Source: Rhodovulum tesquicola (GTDB lineage: Bacteria > Pseudomonadota > Alphaproteobacteria > Rhodobacterales > Rhodobacteraceae). Taken from it: DNA of 64,000 nucleotides. The DNA lies in contig NZ_JAMYDV010000001.1 in assembly GCF_024128855.1 (NCBI RefSeq), forward strand, positions 228,972-292,971, written 5' to 3'. Shown piece by piece: positions 1 through 9,042 of this stretch. Within the stretch, counting starts at the first letter, position 1. Each line of letters opens with the position of its first letter. The position numbers and the translations under genes were made by a program. The notes under the pieces are model-generated. The model was not told where the DNA came from. It saw only the letters and a list, made by a program, of their open reading frames with translations, and did not search any database.

Positions 1-310
1 GGGTGAACCCGGCCGCCGCGAGCTGCGGCATGACCCGCTCGACCATCGCGCTCAGCAGCGGCCCCAGCGCGCCCATCATGTGGGCGCGGGCCTCGTGATA
101 GCTGAAAGACATTTCCTGCAGGGTCTTGGCAAAATCCGCCGCGATGCGCGCATGCGACTCCGCTTCGGCGGCGGCCGCGTCGTCCCAACCGGCCTTGTAG
201 CCCTCCTCGAAGGCCTTCAGCCGCACGTCCTGGGCATCGAACGGCTCGGGCCGGGCCACCGGCTCCTCGACCCGCGGGGCCGAGAAATCCTCGAGGTTCA
301 GTCGGCTCAT
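1..310 (-). CDS. fliH: Flagellar assembly protein FliH-like (3' part outside window)
   Basis: Read on the minus strand, an ATG at 310 opens a frame that runs off the left edge, giving about 103 residues. It begins MSRLNLEDFS and contains an EEGYKAGW segment (about residues 40-50) followed by an Ala/Glu-rich helix, as in FliH/YscL-type stators of the FliI ATPase. The ATG overlaps the fliF stop (ATGA), so the two are probably translationally coupled. In the family, FliH docks FliI to the export gate and the C-ring. The assignment rests on this short N-terminal part and on the position after fliF; the C-terminal domain is not visible. Confidence 0.7.
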   Translation of the reverse strand, partial: MSRLNLEDFSAPRVEEPVARPEPFDAQDVRLKAFEEGYKAGWDDAAAAEAESHARIAADFAKTLQEMSFSYHEARAHMMGALGPLLSAMVERVMPQLAAAGFT

Positions 311-1959
311 GACGGCGTCTCCTGCCGTTCCTCCATCCAGCCGCGCAGGATCGCGACCGATTCCTCGCGCCGCTCCTCGATCAGGTCGCGCAGTCGCCCG
401 ACCGGGTCGGTCGCGGATGCGCCGAAGCCGCCATCGGCAAAGCCGCCGCCGCCAAAGCCGCTATCGGTGAACTCCGCCGGATCGAGCGTGTTCATCGCCA
501 TCGTGCCCATCGGCAGGCCCGGCGCGAAGCCGTCATCGGGGTCGATCTCGCCGTCAAGCCAGGTCTGCCCCGCCCCCGCACCTTGCGGCGGCGGCAGGCT
601 TGCGGACGCGCCGCTGGCGCCACCGGCCAGGATCGGGCGGACCACGAACAGCCCCAGGATCAGCGCGACCACCGCCAGAACCGCAAGCTGGATCAGCGTC
701 AGCGGGTCAAGCAAGACCTCGGAGAACAGGCTGCCCCCGGGACCAGAGCCCAGCGCCTCGACCGGCTCGAACGGCATGGATTTCAGCGTGATGACATCGC
801 CACGCGAGTCGTCGAACCCGGCCGCCGAGGCGACCAGTTCGCGCAGCGCCTCGATCTCGGCTTCGGGCAGCGGTTCCCAGGTCGGCTTGCCTGCCTCGTC
901 GCGCCCGGCCACACCGTCGACCAGGACCGCGACGCTCAGCCGCTTGAGCGCGCCCGGGGCCCGCAGGATCTCGCGTTCGGTCTGCGAGACCTCGTAGTTC
1001 ACGCGCTCCTGCGTCTGGTTTTCCTTGCGCTGCGACTGCCGGTCGGATGCGCCCGCGCCCTCGGGCAGGTTGCTTGCCACGGTCACGGCGCCGCCGCCGG
1101 TCTCGCTCGCGCTGGTCGAGCGTTGCTCGTTCTCCGAGCTGATCGCGATCCGGCTCTCGGGGTCGATCCGCCGCTCGCGGATCGATTCGCTTTGCGTTTC
1201 CGTCTCGATGCTGACCTCGACCACGGCGCGTCCCGGACCCAGACGGGCCGCCAGCAGCCGTTCCAGCCGCGCCTTCAGCGCCTCGGCGCGGTCTTCGGCA
1301 TCGCCGCCCAGGCTGGCTGCGCCGTCCTCCGAGACCACGGTGCCGGTATTGGCGTCGATTACCGACACGTCCGCGGGCATCATTCCCGCGACGCTCGCGG
1401 CCACCAGATAGCGCAGCGCCTTGGCCTGGGCGGGCGCCAGCGGGCCACCGGCCGCGCCCACGGTGACCGCCGCCGCCGGCTTGACATTGCGCGCGAAGGG
1501 CCGCGCGCTGGGCGTCGCGATATGCACCCGCGCGCTGCGGAACTGCGGATTGGCCAGGATCGTGCGCGCCAGCTCGCCCTCCTTGGCGCGCCAATAGGCG
1601 GCGTCGAACATCTGCGAGGTGGTGCCGAATCCCGACAGCCCGTCGAGCAGCTCATAGCCCGCCGCGCCATTCGCGGGCAGCCCTTCGCTGGCCAGCGTCA
1701 TGCGCAGCGAATCGCGGTGGCGGGCATCGGCATAGATCGCGGGGCCGCGCACCTCGTAGGCGACGCCGGCCTGGTCGAGGGCGCGGATCACCTCGCCGGC
1801 CGCCGCGGTGTCGAGACCGGAATACAGCAATGCCATGCGCGGGGCCGTGGCCACGCGGGACAGCAACAGGACCGCGGCGAACATCGCGACGGTCGCCAGA
1901 ATCACGATCACCCGGCGGCGCGGGGTCAGCCCGGTCCAAATGGCCATCAGCTGCTGCAA
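307..1959 (-). CDS. fliF: Flagellar MS-ring protein FliF
   Basis: 550 residues, the usual FliF size. A transmembrane helix lies at about residues 17-37 and is followed by the paired ring-building (YscJ/FliF) domains, with conserved LYSGLD and ALRYLVA segments. A second membrane helix lies near 415-438. The cytoplasmic tail is Gly-rich and ends in a charged helix (DPVGRLRDLIEER onward), the part that binds FliG in the family. FliF forms the MS ring on which the switch and the export gate are built. It is the first gene of a minus-strand unit with fliH, divergent from fliL across 124 bases that hold a CtrA-like box. Confidence 0.95.
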   Translation of the reverse strand: MQQLMAIWTGLTPRRRVIVILATVAMFAAVLLLSRVATAPRMALLYSGLDTAAAGEVIRALDQAGVAYEVRGPAIYADARHRDSLRMTLASEGLPANGAAGYELLDGLSGFGTTSQMFDAAYWRAKEGELARTILANPQFRSARVHIATPSARPFARNVKPAAAVTVGAAGGPLAPAQAKALRYLVAASVAGMMPADVSVIDANTGTVVSEDGAASLGGDAEDRAEALKARLERLLAARLGPGRAVVEVSIETETQSESIRERRIDPESRIAISSENEQRSTSASETGGGAVTVASNLPEGAGASDRQSQRKENQTQERVNYEVSQTEREILRAPGALKRLSVAVLVDGVAGRDEAGKPTWEPLPEAEIEALRELVASAAGFDDSRGDVITLKSMPFEPVEALGSGPGGSLFSEVLLDPLTLIQLAVLAVVALILGLFVVRPILAGGASGASASLPPPQGAGAGQTWLDGEIDPDDGFAPGLPMGTMAMNTLDPAEFTDSGFGGGGFADGGFGASATDPVGRLRDLIEERREESVAILRGWMEERQETPS

Positions 1960-2023
1960 GTCGGGTCTCCCGATCCTGGGGGCTTCTGCCCCGTTTCTGC
2001 CGCATATCCATCGCAGGACGGGC

Positions 2024-2038
2024 TTAACAATCGGTTAG
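2024..2038. promoter_or_regulatory. Candidate CtrA box, fliF/fliL intergenic region
   Basis: TTAA-N7-TTAG lies between the divergent fliF and fliL starts. It differs from the CtrA consensus TTAA-N7-TTAA at one position. CtrA control of this type of flagellar cluster is known from Rhodobacter Fla2 and Caulobacter. Two further similar boxes occur in the same cluster (15853-15867 and 20363-20377). Confidence 0.45.
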
Positions 2039-2083
2039 CCCTCCCGCGGCTATAGAGGTCGGGACAGTCAAGGAGGCCGTGAA

Positions 2084-2581
2084 ATGGCCGGTACGGAAAT
2101 CGACGGGGCAGAAGCTCCCCCCAAACGGTCCAAGAAGCCGTTGATCTTCGGCGTTGTCGGGGCGCTCGTGCTGGGTGGCGGGGCCTTTTTCGCTATTTAT
2201 TCCGGCATGATCCTCGGCGGGTCGGACAAGCAGGCCGCGGCCCATGACAGCTCGGGCAAGGTGACCGATTCGATGCTGGGCAGCGTGGCCTTCGTGCCGG
2301 TCGAGCCGATGATCATCTCGCTCGGCCCCGAGTCGCAGCGCCGCCATCTGCGCTTTCAGGCCCAGCTCGAGGTGACGCCCGCCTACCAGCCGGAAGTGGC
2401 GCTGCTGATGCCGCGCGTTCTGGATGTGCTGAACAGCTACCTGCGTGCCGTCGAGGCCGCGGAGTTCGAGCGGCCGACCGCCCTGATCACGCTCCGCGCG
2501 CAGATGCTGCGCCGGGTCCAGCTCGTCACCGGGCCGGACCGGGTGCGCGACCTTCTGATCACCGAATTCGTGCTGAACTGA
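2084..2581 (+). CDS. fliL: Flagellar basal-body protein FliL (first copy)
   Basis: 165 residues. A short cytoplasmic N-terminus precedes one membrane helix at about residues 20-40, followed by a periplasmic FliL domain with FVPVEPMIISL and a C-terminal LLITEFVLN. FliL sits around the stator and supports torque generation. The start is ATG with an AAGGAGG ribosome binding site close upstream. It is the first gene of a plus-strand motility operon that continues to motA. A second, diverged FliL is encoded at 11242-11748. Confidence 0.9.
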   Translation: MAGTEIDGAEAPPKRSKKPLIFGVVGALVLGGGAFFAIYSGMILGGSDKQAAAHDSSGKVTDSMLGSVAFVPVEPMIISLGPESQRRHLRFQAQLEVTPAYQPEVALLMPRVLDVLNSYLRAVEAAEFERPTALITLRAQMLRRVQLVTGPDRVRDLLITEFVLN

Positions 2582-2591
2582 GGAGGCGAGA

Positions 2592-3008
2592 ATGGCCTTG
2601 ATCGCCGACATCCTGCTGATCGCCGGGGCGCTGGGCGCCACGCTCTACTGTCATGTCCTGGCGCGCCGCTTGCGGCGCTTCAACGACCTGGAAAAGGGCA
2701 TGGGCGGCGCGATCGCCGTGCTCTCGGCGCAGGTCGACGACATGACCAAGGTCCTGCAAGGCGCACAAAGCACCGCGCGCCACTCGACCGACGGGCTGCA
2801 AAGCCTGACCGGGCGGGCCGAGGATGTGGCGCGGCGCCTCGAACTGCTGGTCGCGGCGATGCATGACCTGCCCGCCGAGGCGCCGCAGGCGCCAGCCCCG
2901 GCCACCCCTGCGCCGCCCGCGCCGTCCGCAGCGGCCCAGCAAGAAACGGCCCCGGCAGAGGCCCCGGCTGTCCTCTTCCGCCGCCGCGTCCCGGAGGCCG
3001 CCGAATGA
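2592..3008 (+). CDS. Membrane-anchored coiled-coil flagellar protein (PflI/DUF6468-like)
   Basis: 138 residues. An N-terminal membrane helix (about residues 4-20) is followed by a charged amphipathic stretch (about 25-95) and then an Ala/Pro-rich tail that includes PAPATPAPPAP. A bitopic helix plus a proline-rich tail, encoded between fliL and a MotE-family gene, resembles Caulobacter PflI, which is involved in flagellar positioning. That similarity comes from recall and gene order, not from an alignment. The gene starts 10 bases after fliL and ends in a 4-base overlap with the next gene. A structural or positioning role at the basal body is inferred. Confidence 0.6.
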   Translation: MALIADILLIAGALGATLYCHVLARRLRRFNDLEKGMGGAIAVLSAQVDDMTKVLQGAQSTARHSTDGLQSLTGRAEDVARRLELLVAAMHDLPAEAPQAPAPATPAPPAPSAAAQQETAPAEAPAVLFRRRVPEAAE

Positions 3009-3598
3009 CCCGTAAACCTTCGCCCTTTCGCAGCGGCGGCGCCGTGCTGCCGGTGATCGCGGGACTTTTCCTCGCCTCGGGCCTGATCCGTTTCGGCGGC
3101 GGCACCGCGCAGGCGCTGACCGACGAGATCCGCGGAATGGCCCAGAAGCCGTCCGAAACCCAGGCCATCGCCGAGCCCTGCCCGCCGCCCCCCGACATCG
3201 CCGCCGTCCTGGCCGCCCTTCAGGCGCGCGAAGCCGAGGTCGCCGCGCGCGAGGCCCTGCTGGACGAGCGCGCCGCCACGCTCGACATCGCCGGAGAGGA
3301 GGTCGCGCGCCAGATCGCCGCGCTCGAGGCTGCGCAGGCCGCGCTTCAGTCCACCCTGACCATCGCGGATGACGCGGCCGAAACCGATGTCGCCCGCCTG
3401 ACCGCGGTCTACGAGAACATGAAGCCCGACGAGGCCGCCGCGCTCTTTGCCGAGATGGCCCCCGAATTCGCGGCGGGGTTCCTCGGCCGGATGCGGCCGG
3501 ATGCGGCCGCGGCGGTCCTGGCGGGGCTCGATCCGCCGCTTGCCTATTCGATCAGCGTGATTCTGGCGGGCCGCAACGCGCGGGCGCCAAGGGAATAA
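3005..3598 (+). CDS. motE: MotE-family flagellar motility protein
   Basis: 197 residues. An N-terminal membrane helix or signal anchor lies at about residues 12-32. A long coiled coil (about 65-125) is rich in Glu, Ala and Arg. The C-terminal domain begins near VYENMKPDEAAALFAEM and repeats the MgtE N-domain-like pattern (FLGRMRPDAAAAVL). This architecture is that of MotE-type periplasmic proteins found beside motA or fliL in alphaproteobacteria. It overlaps the upstream gene by ATGA and lies 61 bases before motA. It probably supports stator or motor assembly in the periplasm. Confidence 0.7.
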   Translation: MTRKPSPFRSGGAVLPVIAGLFLASGLIRFGGGTAQALTDEIRGMAQKPSETQAIAEPCPPPPDIAAVLAALQAREAEVAAREALLDERAATLDIAGEEVARQIAALEAAQAALQSTLTIADDAAETDVARLTAVYENMKPDEAAALFAEMAPEFAAGFLGRMRPDAAAAVLAGLDPPLAYSISVILAGRNARAPRE

Positions 3599-3659
3599 TC
3601 AGTCTTTCTTAACGCGCGCCTGCGAGAGTGCGTCCGGAACGGATCGGATCGGAGCTGCC

Positions 3660-4529
3660 ATGATCGGCATCGTCGGCATCGTCATCATCTTCGCGATGGT
3701 CTTCGGGGGCTACCTGCTGGCAGGCGGCAAGCTCGGGATCATCATCAAGGCGTTGCCGTTCGAGATGATGATGATCTGCGGCGCCGCGGTCGGGGCCTTT
3801 GCCATCGGCAACGACATGGCGTCGATCAAGCACACGCTCAAGGATGTCGGAAAGATCTTCAAGGGACCCAAGTGGAAACCCGCGGATTACCGTGACCTTC
3901 TGTGCCTGTTGTTCGAGATGATCCGCGTCGCCCGGCAGAACCCGCTGGAGCTGGAATCCCATATCGAGGCGCCTGCCGATTCCGCGATCTTCGGCCGCTA
4001 TCCCAAGATCACGGCCGATTCCACCGCGGTCGAGCTGATCTGCGACACCCTGCGCGCGGCCAGCATGAACTATGACGACCCCCATCAGGTCGAGGAGGTG
4101 CTCGAAAAACGGCTCGAGGCGCATATGCACCACGCCATGCATTCCAGCCACGCGCTGCAGACCGTTGCCGACGGCCTGCCCGCGCTGGGGATCGTCGCGG
4201 CCGTTCTCGGCGTGATCAAGACCATGGGCTCGATCGACCAGCCGCCCGAGATCCTCGGCAAGATGATCGGCGGTGCACTGGTCGGCACCTTCCTCGGCGT
4301 GTTCCTCGCCTATGGTTTCGTGGGCCCCTTCGCCGTGCGGGTGCGCGCCGTCACCGAGGAAGACGCCCATTTCTACCACCTCATCCGCGAGGTGCTGGTC
4401 GCCAACCTGCACAACCACCCGCCCACGATCTGCATCGAGGTCGGCCGCCAGAACACGCCCGGCGCGATGCGGCCCAGCTTCTCCGAACTCGAAGAGGCGC
4501 TGAAGGCCACCAAGCAGGAGGCCGCATGA
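3660..4529 (+). CDS. motA: Flagellar stator protein MotA
   Basis: 289 residues, typical for alphaproteobacterial MotA. Two N-terminal membrane helices (about residues 1-20 and 30-50) and a pair near 180-230 (ALGIVAAVLGVIKTMG and LVGTFLGVFLAYGFVGP) flank the charged cytoplasmic loop that contacts FliG. MotA forms the proton channel with MotB; no motB is in this window. The last codons overlap the start of the following large gene (ATGA). No full CtrA box is evident in the 61-base gap before it, which holds a single TTAA. Confidence 0.95.
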   Translation: MIGIVGIVIIFAMVFGGYLLAGGKLGIIIKALPFEMMMICGAAVGAFAIGNDMASIKHTLKDVGKIFKGPKWKPADYRDLLCLLFEMIRVARQNPLELESHIEAPADSAIFGRYPKITADSTAVELICDTLRAASMNYDDPHQVEEVLEKRLEAHMHHAMHSSHALQTVADGLPALGIVAAVLGVIKTMGSIDQPPEILGKMIGGALVGTFLGVFLAYGFVGPFAVRVRAVTEEDAHFYHLIREVLVANLHNHPPTICIEVGRQNTPGAMRPSFSELEEALKATKQEAA

Positions 4530-6760
4530 TCCGCCGGGGCCTTCTGGCCATTCTTCTCGCGCTGTTCTGGGCGCCTTCCCTGGCCCAGACCGTCGCGATC
4601 CGCTCGGGCGAGCACGCGGATTTCTCGCGGCTCGTCTTCGAGATCCCGGCCGACGAGACCTGGACGCTGGGGCGCGGCGCCGACGGCTACCTGCTGCGTT
4701 TCGGCAATGCGGGGCTCGATTTCGCCTTCGGCAACGTGTTCAACCTGATCCCCCGCACCCGCCTGACCGCGATCGGCCGGGCCGAACCCGGGGTCGTGGC
4801 GCTTGCCGTTCCCGACAATGTCCATGCCGAGGCGTTCCTGCTGCGTCCGGGCATCCTCGTGCTCGACCTGCGCAACGGTCCCGCGCCCGCCAACTCGCCC
4901 TTCGAGGCGCCGCTGGATGCGCCGCCCGCTCCGCCGCGGGTCGTCCCCCCCCGTCCGCAGGTGCGCCTGCCGCTCGATATCGGGCGCATGACGCCCTCCC
5001 CGGTGGTCGGACGGTTCCTTCCGCCCGATCCGCGGCCCGTCGCCGCCCCGCCCGATCCCAGGGTCGAAAGCGCCCGGTCGGAACTGATGAAGCAGATCGG
5101 CCGGGCCGCCTCCCAGGGCCTGCTCGAACCCGCCGACATCACCCCCGACAGGCCGCCGCCGCCCGCACAGGATCCCGCCCCGGCGCCGGACGCGGCCGAT
5201 GCCGGCGCCCTGCTGGCCGGGCTGGAGGCACGGCCGAACATCCATGTCGAGACCAGCATCGACCGCGGCTACGGCCCCCAGGCCAGCGGGCAGGGGCGTT
5301 CTGCGCTGGGCGATCCCTGCTATCCAGACGCCTATTTCGACCTTGCCGCCTGGGGCGAGGACAGGAATCCGGCGGCGCTGATCGCCGAGGGGCGCGGCGC
5401 GCTTCTGAACATGCGCGATGCGACCGATCCGGCGGGCGCCGAGCAACTGGTCCGCGCCTACCTGGCGCTGGGCTTCGGGGCCGAGGCGCGGGCGGTGATC
5501 GACACGGTCCGGCTCGACACCCCGCCGGCCGCGGTCTGGCGCGAGCTTGCCGCGATCATCGACGAAGGCGTCGCCGAAACGCCTTCGGTCTTCGACGGCC
5601 AGCTTTCCTGCCCCACCCGCGCGGCCCTCTGGGCGTCCCTCGCCTGGCCGCGGATTCCCTCCACCTCCGAGGTCGACGAGGCCGCGGTGATCCGCGCTTT
5701 CTCGGAACTTCCGCTGCATCTGCGCCGCCATCTCGGCCCCATCCTGGCCGAGCGATTCCTCGATTCCGGCGCGACCGAGTCCGCGACGCGGGTCCGAAAT
5801 GCCGTGGCGCGGGCGGGCGACAAGACGCGCACGGGCGAACTGACGATCGTCGAGGCCCGGATCGACATCACCCGCGGCGAGACCGAGGCCGCCGAGGCCC
5901 GGATCGACGACGTCCTGTCCGAAGGCGGACCCGCCTCGCCCGAGGCCGTGGCCCTCAGGATCGAGAACCAGCTGAACGCCGGCCTTGTCCCCGATCCCGA
6001 CACCCTGCGCCTGGCCGAGGCGCTTGCCTATGAACGGCGCGACACCCCGCTGGGCGGGCGCCTCGTGCAGCTTGCGATCCGCGGCCATGCCGCCCAGGGC
6101 AATTTCGGGACGGCCTTCGGCATGTTGCGCCATCACGGGCTCGACTCCGTCGAGGAGCTGTCCTCCGACCTCGTGCGCGCGCTCGCCCGCGACGGCTCCG
6201 ATGCCGACATGCTGCGCGAGGCGTTCTCGGGCGTGCTGACCACGCCGGATGCGGCCCTGACGCCCCGGGCGCGCCTGGCCGCGGCCGACCGGCTGCTCGA
6301 TCTCGGCTTCGCGCCCCGCGCGGGCGAGATCGTCGCGGACCTTCCGCCGCTCGGCACCGACGAGGAACGGCTTGTGTGGGCCCGCCTCGCGCTGGCCGCG
6401 GGTCGGCCCGGCGAAGCGGCGCAATATCTCTCGGGGCTCGACACGCCCGAGGCTGACCTCCTGCGCGCCGAGGCCGCCCGCGCCCGGGGCGATCTGGTCG
6501 AGGCGGCGCGCTATTACGGGGCCGCCGGCGATACCGCCCGCCAGGCCGCGCTGGCCTGGCGCGAGCGGGACTGGACCACGGTCGAGACCGCGGGCCCCGA
6601 CGGCCAGAGCGGCTATGCCGCCATCCGCCAGACCACCCCGGCCGCCGCGTTCGATCCCGCGCAGGCGCCCAGCCTCGCGGGCGCGCGCGATCTGCTGGAG
6701 GGCAGCGGGGTCATGCGCGACCGGCTCAAGGATCTGCTCGCCGGGACAGGGACACGCTGA
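4526..6760 (+). CDS. Large secreted AMIN-like/alpha-solenoid protein of the flagellar operon
   Basis: 744 residues with a cleavable-looking signal peptide (about 1-20, ending SLAQ). A beta-rich region (about 22-115: HADFSRLVFEIP, LLRFGNAGLDFAFGN, ILVLDLRNG) reads like an AMIN domain. A Pro-rich linker (about 120-220) follows, then a long Ala/Leu/Arg helical repeat region (about 265-744) that looks like a TPR or other alpha-solenoid. It overlaps motA by ATGA and precedes flhA, so a periplasmic motility role is inferred. I recall a TPR protein called MotK needed for Fla2 rotation in Rhodobacter sphaeroides and this may be its counterpart, but I cannot align them. Confidence 0.6.
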   Translation: MIRRGLLAILLALFWAPSLAQTVAIRSGEHADFSRLVFEIPADETWTLGRGADGYLLRFGNAGLDFAFGNVFNLIPRTRLTAIGRAEPGVVALAVPDNVHAEAFLLRPGILVLDLRNGPAPANSPFEAPLDAPPAPPRVVPPRPQVRLPLDIGRMTPSPVVGRFLPPDPRPVAAPPDPRVESARSELMKQIGRAASQGLLEPADITPDRPPPPAQDPAPAPDAADAGALLAGLEARPNIHVETSIDRGYGPQASGQGRSALGDPCYPDAYFDLAAWGEDRNPAALIAEGRGALLNMRDATDPAGAEQLVRAYLALGFGAEARAVIDTVRLDTPPAAVWRELAAIIDEGVAETPSVFDGQLSCPTRAALWASLAWPRIPSTSEVDEAAVIRAFSELPLHLRRHLGPILAERFLDSGATESATRVRNAVARAGDKTRTGELTIVEARIDITRGETEAAEARIDDVLSEGGPASPEAVALRIENQLNAGLVPDPDTLRLAEALAYERRDTPLGGRLVQLAIRGHAAQGNFGTAFGMLRHHGLDSVEELSSDLVRALARDGSDADMLREAFSGVLTTPDAALTPRARLAAADRLLDLGFAPRAGEIVADLPPLGTDEERLVWARLALAAGRPGEAAQYLSGLDTPEADLLRAEAARARGDLVEAARYYGAAGDTARQAALAWRERDWTTVETAGPDGQSGYAAIRQTTPAAAFDPAQAPSLAGARDLLEGSGVMRDRLKDLLAGTGTR

Positions 6761-6948
6761 GAGCGCGGGGATTCAGCTTTTGTCAACCGCACCGCCCTAG
6801 GCTTCGGACGGACCGAACAGACCCCCCAAGGACCCGGACAGGCCAGAATGGCATATCCCAGATCCCGTCGCGCGCCCGCGCCGCCCGCCCCTGACGCGGG
6901 CGCATCCCCTTGCCGCGACGCGGCTTGCGCAAACGGCGGGGTGCGTCC

Positions 6949-9042
6949 ATGCCGAACCTGACGCTCAGGGAACTCTTCCGCCCGACGATCCTGCTCGCGC
7001 TCGCGCTGATGGCGGTGATCGTGATGATGATCCTGCCGATGCCGGCCTGGGTGCTGGATATCGGCCTCGCGGCCTCCTTCGCGATCGCGATCCTGATCTT
7101 CACGGTCACGCTCTTCATCGAGCGGCCGCTCGATTTCTCGGCCTTTCCCACGGTGCTTCTGGCCGCCGTGATGCTGCGGCTCTCGCTCAACGTCTCCTCG
7201 ACCAAGCTGATCATCGGCCAGGGCCATACCGGCACCGGCGCTGCGGGCGACGTGATCGAGGGATTCGCGATGTTCGTCATGGGCGGCAGCGTGTTCCTCG
7301 GGCTCGTGGTCTTCGCCGTGCTGATGATCGTCAACTTCATCGTCATCACCAAGGGCGCGGGCCGCATGGCCGAGGTCGGCGCGCGTTTCGCCCTCGACGG
7401 CATGCCCGGCAAGCAGCTCGCCATCGACAGCGACATGGCTGCGGGCGCCATCGACCATGCCGAGGCCAAGGCCCGGCGCGAGCGCGAACAGGCCGAGACC
7501 ACGTTCTTCGGCTCGCTCGACGGGGCGTCGAAATTCGTCAAGGGCGACGCGGTCGCGGGGCTTCTCATCACGCTGCTGAACCTCATCATGGGGCTGGCGA
7601 TGGGCGTGATCGTGCATGGCATGCCGATCGGCCGCGCGTTCGAGACCTATGCGATCCTGACCGTGGGCGACGGGCTGGTCACCCAGATCCCGGCGGTCGT
7701 CATCTCGATTGCCGCGGCACTCCTGCTCTCGCGCGGGGGTGCCACCGGCACGGCCGATTTCGCGCTGTTCAGCCAGCTTGGCCGCCACCCCGCCGCACTC
7801 GGCACCGTCGCGGTGCTGCTCGGGCTCTTCGCGCTGGTTCCCGGCCTGCCCTTCCTGCCCTTCATCGCGGGTGCCGCGGCGCTGGGCTACGCGGCGTTTG
7901 CGATGAACCGGCGCGTCCAGCGCGAGGCCGAGGCCGCGGCCAGGCCCGCCACCGCCGGGACGGAGGAGGCCAGGCCCGTCAGCCGCATGGGCGATCTGCT
8001 CGATCTCGACGACATCCACCTGGAATTCGCGCCCGATCTGGTCGGCATGGTGCTCGACCCGGCCACGGGGATCGAGGCCCGGATCACCTCGATGCGCCGC
8101 CATGTGGCCGAGACATTCGGCCTGATCCTGCCCGAGATCCGGCTGACCGATAACGGCGCGCTGGTTCCCGGAACCTATGTCGTGCGCATCCAGGGGGTCG
8201 AGCAGGCGCGCGACCGGCTGCGTCCCGAACAGGTGCTGGCGCTGCAGCCCGACGCCGCGACGCCGCTGCCGCCGGGCGAGGATGTGCGCGAGCCGGTCTA
8301 TGGCGCGCCCGCCCGCTGGGTCGCCGCCGACCAGCGCGAGGATCTGGCGCTGATGGGCGTCACCGTCGTCAACGCCTCCGAGGTGCTGGCCACCCATCTG
8401 CTGGAAGTGGTCAAGCGCAACTTCGCCCGGCTGATGACCAACAAGGCGCTGCGCCGGCTGCTCGACGAACTGACCAACCTTTCCGACACCGACCGCGCCG
8501 CCGCCAACCGGCGCATGATCGACGAGCTTGTGCCCGACAAGGTGCCGACCGACCTGTTGCTCGCCGTTCTGCGCCTGCTGCTCGAGGAGCGGGTCTCGAT
8601 CCGCAACCTGCCGCTGATCCTCGAAGCCATCGCCGAGGCCCGCCCCTCGCATGCCAGCGCCGAGGCGATCTGCGAACATGTCCGCCGCCGCCTGGGCTTT
8701 CAGCTCGTGGCCGAACACCGGCGCGAGGATGGCACGCTGCCCCTGCTGCAACTCGCCCCGGAATGGGAAGACCGCTTCACCACCTACCAGATCGCCAACG
8801 ATTACGGCCCGCCCGATGTCGCCCTGCCGCCCGAGGAGTTCAACCGCCTGGCGGGTGCGGTCTCCGAACGGCTCGCGCGCGCGGGCGAGGCCGGGGTCTT
8901 CCCGGTGATCGCCACCTCGGGGCGGCGCAGGCGCTTCCTGCAGACCGCGCTCTCGGCCAAGGGCATCTCGGTGGCGGTCCTGTCCTTCGAGGAAATCGGC
9001 ACCAATTCCCGCCCGTCCCTGGTCGGCATGGTGGCGGCATGA
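6949..9042 (+). CDS. flhA: Flagellar export gate protein FlhA
   Basis: 697 residues from the ATG at 6949. A TTG 39 bases upstream is in frame, but the residues between (RRGLRKRRG and on) do not look like FlhA. The N-terminal half has about eight membrane helices with the hallmark PTVLLAAVMLRLSLNVSST and the FHIPEP-type loop (GRMAEVGARFALDGMPGKQLAID). The C-terminal half is the cytoplasmic substrate-docking domain. FlhA is the proton-driven core of the flagellar type III exporter. It overlaps fliR by 4 bases. About 190 bases separate it from the gene before, so it may have its own promoter. Confidence 0.95.
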   Translation: MPNLTLRELFRPTILLALALMAVIVMMILPMPAWVLDIGLAASFAIAILIFTVTLFIERPLDFSAFPTVLLAAVMLRLSLNVSSTKLIIGQGHTGTGAAGDVIEGFAMFVMGGSVFLGLVVFAVLMIVNFIVITKGAGRMAEVGARFALDGMPGKQLAIDSDMAAGAIDHAEAKARREREQAETTFFGSLDGASKFVKGDAVAGLLITLLNLIMGLAMGVIVHGMPIGRAFETYAILTVGDGLVTQIPAVVISIAAALLLSRGGATGTADFALFSQLGRHPAALGTVAVLLGLFALVPGLPFLPFIAGAAALGYAAFAMNRRVQREAEAAARPATAGTEEARPVSRMGDLLDLDDIHLEFAPDLVGMVLDPATGIEARITSMRRHVAETFGLILPEIRLTDNGALVPGTYVVRIQGVEQARDRLRPEQVLALQPDAATPLPPGEDVREPVYGAPARWVAADQREDLALMGVTVVNASEVLATHLLEVVKRNFARLMTNKALRRLLDELTNLSDTDRAAANRRMIDELVPDKVPTDLLLAVLRLLLEERVSIRNLPLILEAIAEARPSHASAEAICEHVRRRLGFQLVAEHRREDGTLPLLQLAPEWEDRFTTYQIANDYGPPDVALPPEEFNRLAGAVSERLARAGEAGVFPVIATSGRRRRFLQTALSAKGISVAVLSFEEIGTNSRPSLVGMVAA

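Noticed and set aside
6848-6961. Short frame MAYPRSRR... before flhA
   Set aside because: 37 codons with Pro/Ala/Arg bias and a weak ribosome binding site, overlapping the flhA start; probably chance.
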